Assembly: GCA_019752115.1 (NCBI GenBank)
Contig: JAIEMN010000078.1
Coordinates: 1 to 32,216, forward strand
Direction of reading: 5' to 3'
DNA from: Gemmatimonadaceae bacterium
GTDB taxonomy: Bacteria > Gemmatimonadota > Gemmatimonadetes > Gemmatimonadales > Gemmatimonadaceae
DNA length: 32,216 nt
Part shown: one piece after another, positions 26,191 through 32,216 of the stretch
Position numbering within the stretch: position 1 is the first letter of the stretch
Layout: each line of letters starts with the position of its first letter
Translations under genes and position numbers: made by a program
The notes under the pieces: generated by a model
Told to the model about the DNA's origin: nothing
Database searches by the model: none
What the model saw: only the letters and a program-made list of their open reading frames with translations

Positions 26191-26597
26191 TTGATCGTGA
26201 TGGTGCGAACGAGCGTGGGGCCGGGCCGCAGGACCGACACCGCGTAGGGCCCCGGCGTGGACGGCGCGGTGAGCGTGACGACGTACGCCTTGAGATACTT
26301 GGCGGGCTCGTTCTCACACGCCCCGATCTTGCGCCGCCCTTGCAGCTGGATCTGCGACTGCGTTTCGCCGGGGCGAATGAAGATGCGATCCACCTCGGCG
26401 CAGCCATTCGAGCTGAGCGGCCCCCACAGCTGCTGCGTGAAGCTGCTCTTCGCGATCACGGTGTCGGGGCCGGTCACCGAGTCGATGGCCACCGTGAAGT
26501 ACTGATACTCCGGGTCGACCAGTCCACATCCGGTGGCGGTCGCGACGGAGACCGCCGCGATCACCAGGGCCAGCACGCTCTGCTTGGCGATGCGCAT
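26187..26597 (-). CDS. Small predicted lipoprotein of unknown family
   Basis: A 136-residue protein with a signal sequence and possible lipobox ending at Cys24 (TATGC). The mature part is beta-rich with two further cysteines (NGCAEVD and GACENEP) that could form a disulfide. The end (GPYAVSVLRPGPTLVRTITIK) looks like an immunoglobulin-like last strand pair. I do not recognise the family. Its ATG overlaps the upstream stop (TGATG) and its own stop overlaps the downstream GTG, so it is the middle of a translationally coupled trio. Confidence 0.75.
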   Translation of the reverse strand: MRIAKQSVLALVIAAVSVATATGCGLVDPEYQYFTVAIDSVTGPDTVIAKSSFTQQLWGPLSSNGCAEVDRIFIRPGETQSQIQLQGRRKIGACENEPAKYLKAYVVTLTAPSTPGPYAVSVLRPGPTLVRTITIK

Positions 26598-26968
26598 CAG
26601 ATACCCGTTGGCGTGTAGTCGATGCCACCGGCCAAACGATACACCGTCACGTCGATCACTTCGGTGCGCCCTTCGTCGATGGTGATGGTGCGCGCCAGCC
26701 CTGGCGTACTCCCGACAAACTGGGCGCGAGGCACCACGCGTATGGAGACCGCGCCAGCTTCGCGCAGGCGCACCGTGAGCTGCCCATTGGCCGCCGTGCG
26801 ATAGGTCGTGCTGACCCCATCGGGCGTCGTCACCTGCACCTGATTCACGCCGGCCGCCTTGCCGCCGTCATCGCGCACGCGCACGGATAACGTGGCGACC
26901 GCCGGTTCGGTGGTCGCACCGCCGGCGCATCCGGCAGCCAGCAGTAGCGAGAGCAGCACACGTCGCAT
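26597..26968 (-). CDS. Small lipoprotein with an Ig-like (Big_1 or carboxypeptidase-regulatory-like) domain
   Basis: A 123-residue protein starting MRRVLLSLLLAAGC, a clear lipoprotein signal with Cys14. The mature domain (ATLSVRVRDDGGKAAGVNQVQVTTPDG, then YRTAANGQLTVRLREAGAVSIRVV) has the pattern of a bacterial Ig-like or regulatory-like beta-sandwich found in adhesins and TonB-linked proteins. I start at the ATG at 26968; the frame extends to 27103 into non-conserved sequence. It heads the coupled trio that ends with the sialidase-fold protein, so these may form one surface complex. Confidence 0.75.
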   Translation of the reverse strand: MRRVLLSLLLAAGCAGGATTEPAVATLSVRVRDDGGKAAGVNQVQVTTPDGVSTTYRTAANGQLTVRLREAGAVSIRVVPRAQFVGSTPGLARTITIDEGRTEVIDVTVYRLAGGIDYTPTGI

Positions 26969-27045
26969 AGACAGACACTCACGGAAATGAAGACGTCGGA
27001 AAGCTACCGAAAATTCCCGCCGGCCAGCCAGTGTGTCTGGCGGAC

Positions 27046-28299
27046 TCAGGGGGCGACGCGCACCGCACTGATGCTCGACCCGCGCTCGCCCTGCTGGACC
27101 CATGCCACCACCGCCCCGCCGGGCACCGCCGCGATCGCCGGATAGAAGAGCGCGCCGCCGCCAGGAATGGCCAGCGGCGTGACGCGATCGGCGTCGATGC
27201 GCGCCGCGGCTAGTCGCCGCTGCCCCTCAACAACCTCGTCCCACACCACGAACGGCCGATCGCCCGCGCCCATCACCACACTCGGATGCGACGCGAGCCC
27301 CGCCGTGGGCAGCTTGCGCCGCGGCGTGAAGGCGGGCGCCTTGGCGGTCGTGGCATTGCTCGAGCGCGCGTAGAACAGCGCCAGCTGTTTCCCGTCGCTT
27401 CCGGCGTCCGCCGTCGGCCACACCGCGTGGACCTGCTGCTTGGCATCGACGGCGATCGAGGGCCCGTTGTCCGGGCACCCATCGATCTGCCATTGATCGT
27501 CGCTGATCTTGACCGGCGCCGTAAAGGTGCGCCCGCCATCGCGCGTGGCCGCGAAGGCGATGTCGCGAATGCTCCCCGGATACACCTGGCGCCACGCGGC
27601 AAAGGTCCACGCGCCGTGATGCACCAGCGCGGTCTTGCAGCAGTAGCACACGCTGCTGGTGACACTCTTCGCGCTGCCGCCCAGCGTCGCGAAATAGAGG
27701 CGCGACAGCTTGGCGCGCTCGGTCGGATCCGGCTTGGGCGCGTTGGGGTCGTGCTGATGCGTCATCGGCACCGCCGCCGCGTCGCGATGATCGAGCCACA
27801 GGACATGCACCTTGCCCTGCGCATCGACATCCACCGCCTGCCACCCCCGCGCGCCGGGCGCGTCGCTGCCGGTCACCGTGGACGCAGCCCCAAAGTGCGC
27901 CCCCCCATCGGTGGACCTGGCCTGCAGCAGCTGCCAATCGTTGCCGGTCTTGACGGTCCACACCACCAGCACGTCGGGCTCCTTCGCGCCAGCGCGCGGC
28001 ACGAGCGCCACCCGCGGCGGCATCTCGCCGCTGACGCGCGCCTGACCGGCCACGGAATTCACCTGCACCGGGGCACCAAAGCGACGCCCGCCGTCGCGAC
28101 TCACCGCGAGATACACGTCCATCGCCCCGCTCGCCGCCGCCGACCAGCTTACGGCGACAAAATCGCCGAGCGCCGTGACCGACGGATTGGCGCCGCTGCG
28201 GCCGGCGACATCGAGCGACACGGGCTGTTGAGCGGCGAGTGGAGACGCTGCGAACACGGTCGCCACGAGGAGGGCGCGAGTCAGAAGATGTGGCGACAT
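27046..28299 (-). CDS. Secreted beta-propeller (sialidase-like) protein with CxCC cysteine motif
   Basis: A 417-residue protein with a signal peptide (MSPHLLTRALLVATVFAASPLAAQ). Asp-box-like repeats appear as VSRDGGRRFGAPVQV, RSTDGGAHFG and ATRDGGRTFTAPV, so a BNR-type propeller is likely. A central cysteine motif CYCCKTAL (Cys218, Cys220, Cys221) is followed by DGCPDNGPSIAVD with Cys275. I recall this CxCC...CPxNGP pattern in a family of propeller proteins, which suggests a metal or disulfide site rather than a glycosidase active site. It begins one nucleotide after the stop of the TlpA-like gene, a tight coupling that hints at thiol handling of these cysteines. No sialidase catalytic residues are evident. 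Confidence 0.82.
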   Translation of the reverse strand: MSPHLLTRALLVATVFAASPLAAQQPVSLDVAGRSGANPSVTALGDFVAVSWSAAASGAMDVYLAVSRDGGRRFGAPVQVNSVAGQARVSGEMPPRVALVPRAGAKEPDVLVVWTVKTGNDWQLLQARSTDGGAHFGAASTVTGSDAPGARGWQAVDVDAQGKVHVLWLDHRDAAAVPMTHQHDPNAPKPDPTERAKLSRLYFATLGGSAKSVTSSVCYCCKTALVHHGAWTFAAWRQVYPGSIRDIAFAATRDGGRTFTAPVKISDDQWQIDGCPDNGPSIAVDAKQQVHAVWPTADAGSDGKQLALFYARSSNATTAKAPAFTPRRKLPTAGLASHPSVVMGAGDRPFVVWDEVVEGQRRLAAARIDADRVTPLAIPGGGALFYPAIAAVPGGAVVAWVQQGERGSSISAVRVAP

Positions 28300-28300
28300 G

Positions 28301-28846
28301 TCAGGGCGCGAGCGACGCGCGGATGGCGGTCACGAGAGTGGAGTCGCCGGTCCGAAAGCCGCCGATCTGCCGCGCGCGGATCACGCCCTGCTGGTCGATG
28401 ACGAACGTTTCGGGGACACCGATGGTGAGGAACTGCGCTTGCACATCCTTCTGCGGATCGAGCCAGATCGCATACGGGACGCTGAACTCCTTGAGGAACT
28501 CGCGAATCTCCGGTTCCGCACCGTAGCTGTCGACGCTCACCCCGATGAATCGCACCGGCGCATTGGCAAACTGCCGGCTGAGCGCGACCAGCTCCGGCGT
28601 TTCCATGCGACACGGCTGGCACCACGTCGCCCACACGTTCAGCACCACCACCGTGTCCCGCAGCGCCGCGAGCGAAACCGGCCGGGCATCGAGATCCGTG
28701 AGCGTGAGCGCCGGCGCCGCCGCGCCGATGGCCGGGGGCTTGAGCGCCTTGGCCGGCGGCGGTGCGCCATCACGTGCCGACGATCGCTCGCCGCCTGTGC
28801 AGGCGGCCAGGATCACGACGCAGAGCAGGCCGTGTCGAATACGCAT
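28301..28846 (-). CDS. TlpA-like thioredoxin-fold lipoprotein
   Basis: A 181-residue protein with lipobox LAAC (Cys16), so anchored in the envelope. The thioredoxin fold shows VVVLNVWATWCQPCRMETPEL with active-site Cys76 and Cys79, the inserted helix FIGVSVDSYGAEPEIREFL and the cis-proline region GVPETFVID. Such proteins reduce disulfides outside the cytoplasm, for example in cytochrome c or metal-site assembly. The next gene, one nucleotide away, encodes a propeller with four cysteines that could be its client. Partner reductases such as CcdA/DsbD are not in the window. Confidence 0.92.
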   Translation of the reverse strand: MRIRHGLLCVVILAACTGGERSSARDGAPPPAKALKPPAIGAAAPALTLTDLDARPVSLAALRDTVVVLNVWATWCQPCRMETPELVALSRQFANAPVRFIGVSVDSYGAEPEIREFLKEFSVPYAIWLDPQKDVQAQFLTIGVPETFVIDQQGVIRARQIGGFRTGDSTLVTAIRASLAP

Positions 28847-28893
28847 GCGCAGAATCTAGCCCACGCCGACGGCCGCGGCCTGACGACGCCGCC

Positions 28894-29511
28894 CTAGCGT
28901 GCCGCCGCGCGCTGCGCCGCCGCCACCGAGTCGAACTTCGCGAGATACGCCGTCACGACCGCCGGGCTCAGCGTCAGCACCGTGCGCACGTTCGCGCTCC
29001 GGCCGTGCACCCGCACCTCGAGACCGGTCGTGGCGCTACGCCGCAGCAGCTCATCCTCCACGCGCGCCGTCACCACCTCGAAGGGCGTGCACCCCAGGTG
29101 CCCTTCGCACGAATGGACGTCGCGGAACCAGCCGCTGATGGCAAAGACGCGCCCCTGATCGCTTCCCAGCGGGAAAACGCTCCAGTCCCCGCCGTTGCGC
29201 ATGGTGAGCTGCCGCAGCACCGACGCACTGAAGAAGAGCGAGTGAAACCCGCGCGCGATCGTACCGTCTTCACGCAGACTCGAGCGCAGCCCGTAGCGCG
29301 CATCGTCGCCCGCCCACGCGAGCACGTTGACATACGGCGAGCCGCGGAAGGTACGGACCACCACACTCGGCACGGAGTCATCCGGCGCGAGTTCGTCTGC
29401 GCCAGCCACCTCGCCGGCCACATCCGGCATGGCTGCCGGGGGACGGGCGCCATGCGGGGCGCACGCCCCCAGGGCCAGGGCAGTCACCAGCAGCAATCGC
29501 GAGCGCACCAT
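28894..29511 (-). CDS. Predicted lipoprotein of unknown function
   Basis: A 205-residue protein with a clear lipoprotein signal (ALGACAPHG, Cys17). The mature part has strands such as VVVRTFRGSPYVNVLAWAGDD and LTMRNGGDWSVFPLG, and a cysteine pair in HSCEGHLGCTPFEVV that may be a disulfide. The last third (LRRSATTGLEVRVHGRSANVRTVLTLSP) ends in a helix rich in alanine. I do not recognise the family. It lies 47 nt upstream of the TlpA-like gene on the same strand, so it may belong to that operon. Confidence 0.78.
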   Translation of the reverse strand: MVRSRLLLVTALALGACAPHGARPPAAMPDVAGEVAGADELAPDDSVPSVVVRTFRGSPYVNVLAWAGDDARYGLRSSLREDGTIARGFHSLFFSASVLRQLTMRNGGDWSVFPLGSDQGRVFAISGWFRDVHSCEGHLGCTPFEVVTARVEDELLRRSATTGLEVRVHGRSANVRTVLTLSPAVVTAYLAKFDSVAAAQRAAAR

Positions 29512-29593
29512 GAGCTCTCCAGGCGGGATGGATACTGGAGTATACGCCGCACCGGCCGAAATGTCGCCGCGCCTCGTCCCCGCCCTGCGCGGC

Positions 29594-30538
29594 TCAGCGC
29601 ACCAGCTGCTTCAGCAGCTCGGGGAGTGCGTGCAGCTGATCGACATGATCGGGCGCGCTGTTGCCGGCGAAGCCCATGAGCGTGAATCGCCCGGCGTGCG
29701 CTTCACTCAGCTGCTGCATGCCGCGTGGCCCCCATCGCAACACCGGTCGCCGCTTCACCCCAAGCGACGCGAGCATCCACTCGGCGGTTTCGGTCGTACT
29801 CGCGAAGGTTCCGGGAAAGATCTCGGAGTGAGTGACGATCATGCGCCGGTCGCCACGCGTGGCCGCACGGGCAAACGCCGTGAGGGCCACCAGATTGGTG
29901 GTATCGAGCGCGCCACCACTCGCCAAGACCTGCCCCTCGAGCACGTACGAGGTGTGCATCCCGTCGATGAGCAGCACCCCGCTGATCCGCTCGACGTGCC
30001 GCGGCACCAGCAGAATGCGCCGAATGGCGCCGTGCCCCGCGCTCCACCCACTGAGCCAGATGCGGTCGATCCGCACCGGCGCGCCGCGTGCTGCGGACAG
30101 CTCACGCGTGATCTGCGCCAGCAGCGAGTCGAATGGGGCCGGATCGCGGTACGTGCGATCGTAGACGCCGCTGCCGCTGCCGAGCGTCATAGCCGCCGAT
30201 ACGGTGGGGCGCGTGAGACCGGCCGCCGCCTGCGCGGGGAGCCAGCCGGCACCATGCCAGTGGATGAGGAGATCCACCGCAGTGCGCGTCGCCGCCCGTT
30301 CCGGAATAAAGAGCGCGATGGGTTTGTCCCCCGGGCCGGGGAGCGTACGCATCTGCCCGGCGGGGAGACGTTCCACGAGCCGCGCGTGGATCCGCGTCGC
30401 GTCCGCCATGGGCGACGGGTTCTGCGCGGCCGGTGGCGGGGCGCTCTGCGCGGCGGCGGCCGGTGCTGCCGCGAGCCACAGCACCGCGCCACAGACGCCC
30501 ATTCGCCGCACGCGCTGGCCCCCGAGTCGATCCGGCAT
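29594..30538 (-). CDS. Secreted alpha/beta hydrolase-like protein
   Basis: A 314-residue exported protein. The start at 30538 gives MPDRLGGQRVRRMGVCGAVLW then AAAPAAAAQ, a good signal peptide with basic n-region; an internal ATG at 30502 is the alternative. The fold shows LLIHWHGAGW (oxyanion region), nucleophile elbow LSGWSAGHGAIRRIL, and a strand VLLIDGMHTSY. A late His in APDHVDQLH could complete a triad. Substrate is unknown; peptidase or esterase activity is possible. It is divergent from the plug-like gene with only 33 nt between starts, so the promoters must overlap coding or leader sequence. The downstream lipoprotein gene begins 82 nt after its stop. Confidence 0.8.
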   Translation of the reverse strand: MPDRLGGQRVRRMGVCGAVLWLAAAPAAAAQSAPPPAAQNPSPMADATRIHARLVERLPAGQMRTLPGPGDKPIALFIPERAATRTAVDLLIHWHGAGWLPAQAAAGLTRPTVSAAMTLGSGSGVYDRTYRDPAPFDSLLAQITRELSAARGAPVRIDRIWLSGWSAGHGAIRRILLVPRHVERISGVLLIDGMHTSYVLEGQVLASGGALDTTNLVALTAFARAATRGDRRMIVTHSEIFPGTFASTTETAEWMLASLGVKRRPVLRWGPRGMQQLSEAHAGRFTLMGFAGNSAPDHVDQLHALPELLKQLVR

Positions 30539-30571
30539 AGGTTGAACGTAGCCTCCCGCGGCGCCCTGCAC

Positions 30572-32071
30572 ATGCCAGCAGCCCTCTCCCCCCTGCCCCC
30601 TTCCTCCTGCTCCCTGCCGTTGGCGGCGGTGGTGGCCGGTCTCCTCCTCGCCCCGTCGCTGTCATTCGGTCAGGGCGGCGTCATCCGTCGCGACAGCGCC
30701 ATCACCGCGCGCGTCGCGCAGCGCGGCACGGTGCGCGGGGTGATCCGCGACTCACTACGCGGCGGCCCACTCCCCAAGGCGCTGGTGCAGCTGGTGGCAA
30801 TGGAGTCGAACGAGCCCTTCGGCGTCGCCGTCGAGTCCGACTCGCTCGGCCAGTACCGCATTACCGGCGTCCCGGTCGGGCGCTACGCCGTCGGCTTTCA
30901 TCATCCCGCCCTCGACTCGCTGGGCATCGAGCCCCCCGTGCACGGGGTGGAGGTCGGCGCCATCAGCGATGTGCGGGCGGATCTGGCCATTCCATCGGCG
31001 CGGCGCCTGCGGGCGAGCGTATGCGGGGCGACCCGCACCGGCGGGGCGATGCTGCTGGGCTTCGTGCGCCGCGCGTCCGATCGCGCGCCAGTCGGGGGCG
31101 CGCTGCTCGAAGCCGCGTGGATGGAGCTGCGCATCGATAAGCAGGGTGTGGGCAATCGCCTGCAGCAGCGCACCCAGGTGAGTAGCGCCAACGGGTGGTT
31201 CGCCTTCTGCGACGTGCCGGCACCAGGCAACGTCGCCTTGCGCGTGGTCGCCGGCGACGACTCGCTCGATGCCGTGGAGTTCGAGATGAGCGGCGATCCG
31301 GTGGAGCGCCGCGAACTGCTGCTCGGCGCCTCACGGGTCCGCGAGCTGCGCGACACCATCCGCGCCGGCGACTCCACCGTGCTGCGCACCCGTCGTCTGC
31401 GCGTGGGCGACGCCACGGTGCGGGGCGCCGTGGTCCGCGCCGACAACGGCCACCCGCTCGCCAACGCACAGGTGACTGTGGTAAACGGCCCCTCCACGCG
31501 CACCAACGAGAAGGGCGAGTGGACGCTTACCGAGGTCCCGGCTGGCACCAGGACCCTCGAGGTGCGCGCCGTGGGGTACTTCCCCCTTCGCCTCACGACG
31601 AACCTGCTGCCCAACGCTGACGCCCCGCTCATCGCGCTTTCGAGCACCAAGAGCGTGTTGGAGACGGTGAAGGTCCGCGCCGCCTACTGGCGCTACGCCG
31701 ATCTCAAGGGCTTCCGCGACCGCCAGCGCAGCGGCGTGGGGCGCTTCTACACGGAAAAGGACATCGACGCCCGCGCCGCCCTGACCACCTCCGACCTCCT
31801 GCGCAGCATGGCCGGGGTGCTCATCGAGTACGGCGACGACGGCAACAAGTTCTTCTTCCAGAAGACCGCCGGCGCGATCGGCTTCGATCGCTGCATCCCC
31901 ACCGTCTTCCTCAATGGCGCCGCCCTGCGCGACATCGACGCGAGCACCCTCGACACCTTCGTAAACCCCGATCGCATCGTGGGCATCGAGATCTACCAGG
32001 CCGGCATGGGGCCGGCCGCGTTTCAGGTGGCGTTCACGGGGTGCGGGAGCATCGTCTTCTGGACGCGGTGA
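30572..32071 (+). CDS. Secreted protein with carboxypeptidase-regulatory-like repeats and a TonB plug-like C-terminus
   Basis: A 499-residue exported protein (hydrophobic leader to about SFGQGG, residue 36). Three beta-sandwich regulatory-like units are visible: about 52-115 (VRGVIRDSLRGGPLPKALVQL ... GQYRITGVPVGRYAVGF), 160-240, and 282-357 (VRGAVVRADNGHPLANAQVTV ... GEWTLTEVPAGTRTLEVRAVGYF). Residues about 380-499 resemble a TonB-dependent receptor plug (YTEKDIDARAALTTSDLLRSMAGV, VFLNGAALRDID, then IVGIEIYQAG and a terminal GCGSIVFWTR) but no beta-barrel follows. Cys441 and Cys491 could pair. The much longer open frame to 29327 overlaps the hydrolase antisense and is rejected; TTG at 30542 is a possible alternative start. 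Confidence 0.85.
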   Translation: MPAALSPLPPSSCSLPLAAVVAGLLLAPSLSFGQGGVIRRDSAITARVAQRGTVRGVIRDSLRGGPLPKALVQLVAMESNEPFGVAVESDSLGQYRITGVPVGRYAVGFHHPALDSLGIEPPVHGVEVGAISDVRADLAIPSARRLRASVCGATRTGGAMLLGFVRRASDRAPVGGALLEAAWMELRIDKQGVGNRLQQRTQVSSANGWFAFCDVPAPGNVALRVVAGDDSLDAVEFEMSGDPVERRELLLGASRVRELRDTIRAGDSTVLRTRRLRVGDATVRGAVVRADNGHPLANAQVTVVNGPSTRTNEKGEWTLTEVPAGTRTLEVRAVGYFPLRLTTNLLPNADAPLIALSSTKSVLETVKVRAAYWRYADLKGFRDRQRSGVGRFYTEKDIDARAALTTSDLLRSMAGVLIEYGDDGNKFFFQKTAGAIGFDRCIPTVFLNGAALRDIDASTLDTFVNPDRIVGIEIYQAGMGPAAFQVAFTGCGSIVFWTR

Positions 32072-32145
32072 GCGGATGATTTTTTGTGGCCTTTGAGAAC
32101 TGAGAACCGAGCCGTGAGCACCGAGATGTGAGACCTGAGCTGTTC
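32072..32145 (+). other. Intergenic tail with degenerate TGAGA-type repeats
   Basis: After the last stop codon the plus strand reads as loosely repeated units around TGAGAAC, TGAGCAC and GAGATGTGAG (32123-32132). The last is the same motif that precedes the hairpin repeats on the minus strand. No open frame or hairpin is seen here. Confidence 0.5.
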
Positions 32146-32191
32146 AGACCGGGATGATGGGTGACACCGAGACCGGGATGATGGGTGACAC
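32146..32191. repeat. 22-nt direct repeat, two copies, 24-nt period
   Basis: The sequence AGACCGGGATGATGGGTGAC plus AC occurs at 32146-32167 and 32170-32191, separated by two bases. Copies are identical. TG at 32141 followed by repeats of this kind resembles the multiple terminal binding sites of some IS21/IS481-type elements, whose body would lie beyond the window. This reading is tentative. Confidence 0.8.
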
Positions 32192-32216
32192 TGGGCCATG
32201 TTTTGAGCTCCACGCG

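Noticed and set aside
25147-28299. True sialidases (neuraminidases)
   Set aside because: Asp-box repeats show the propeller fold, but no FRIP motif or convincing catalytic set was seen in either protein.
29327-30571. A 415-codon N-terminal extension of the plug-like protein
   Set aside because: It overlaps two genes on the opposite strand, reads as Arg/Pro-rich noise, and a signal peptide begins exactly at the ATG at 30572.

Overview
The window is uniformly GC-rich and gene-dense. It reads like a chromosomal segment of a Gemmatimonadota (Gemmatimonas-like) bacterium. This is an inference from style: long Ser/Thr kinases with a membrane anchor and an extracytoplasmic beta-propeller or TPR sensor, a membrane-anchored BTAD/SARP-type regulator, many secreted or lipid-anchored proteins, weak or absent Shine-Dalgarno sequences, and barrel-less 'regulatory domain plus TonB plug' proteins. 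I see no rRNA, tRNA, CRISPR array, complete insertion sequence or prophage. No stretch over 300 bp lacks a gene; the longest gaps are 221 bp (16365-16585), 194 bp (21842-22035), 171 bp (24976-25146) and 163 bp (17882-18044).

Layout. (1) 1-6870, signalling: a 5'-truncated alpha/beta hydrolase fused to a DUF3047-like domain; a DUF7793-like protein translationally coupled to a sensor-poor hybrid histidine kinase; and a convergent four-PAS hybrid histidine kinase. (2) 6984-9885, metabolism: kynureninase and an oxygen-sensitive-type class I fumarase, divergently arranged. (3) 9886-10447: a GxxExxY protein beside CCACGGA-type repeats and a 78-nt near-perfect hairpin. (4) 10554-21841, membrane-spanning regulators: a PD40 beta-propeller Ser/Thr kinase with a small coiled-coil membrane protein, a BTAD-TM-TPR regulator, a secreted M20 peptidase, a secreted MetX-like hydrolase, and a kinase-TM-TolB_N-TPR protein. 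(5) 22036-32071, cell envelope: DUF4397 lipoprotein, PF04020 membrane protein, DUF2147 protein, DUF5077-DUF3472 protein, two sialidase-fold (BNR) proteins, small lipoproteins, a TlpA-like thioredoxin lipoprotein, another secreted hydrolase and a TonB-plug-like protein. The minus-strand genes from about 30538 down to 25147 are tightly packed and may form one long operon or several.

The most unusual non-coding signal is a family of three 108-111-nt hairpin repeats (17897-18007, 21884-21994, 25005-25112). All lie in one orientation, 35-42 nt beyond the stop codon of a minus-strand gene, and are preceded on that strand by a GAGAYRTGAG-like motif. The outer stem of the third copy differs in sequence from the other two but still pairs, so both arms changed together. 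This suggests a structured 3' element (terminator, mRNA stabiliser or REP/MITE-like repeat). A second repeat type surrounds the GxxExxY gene. The last 75 bases carry a 22-nt direct repeat that may mark the edge of a mobile element lying outside the window.
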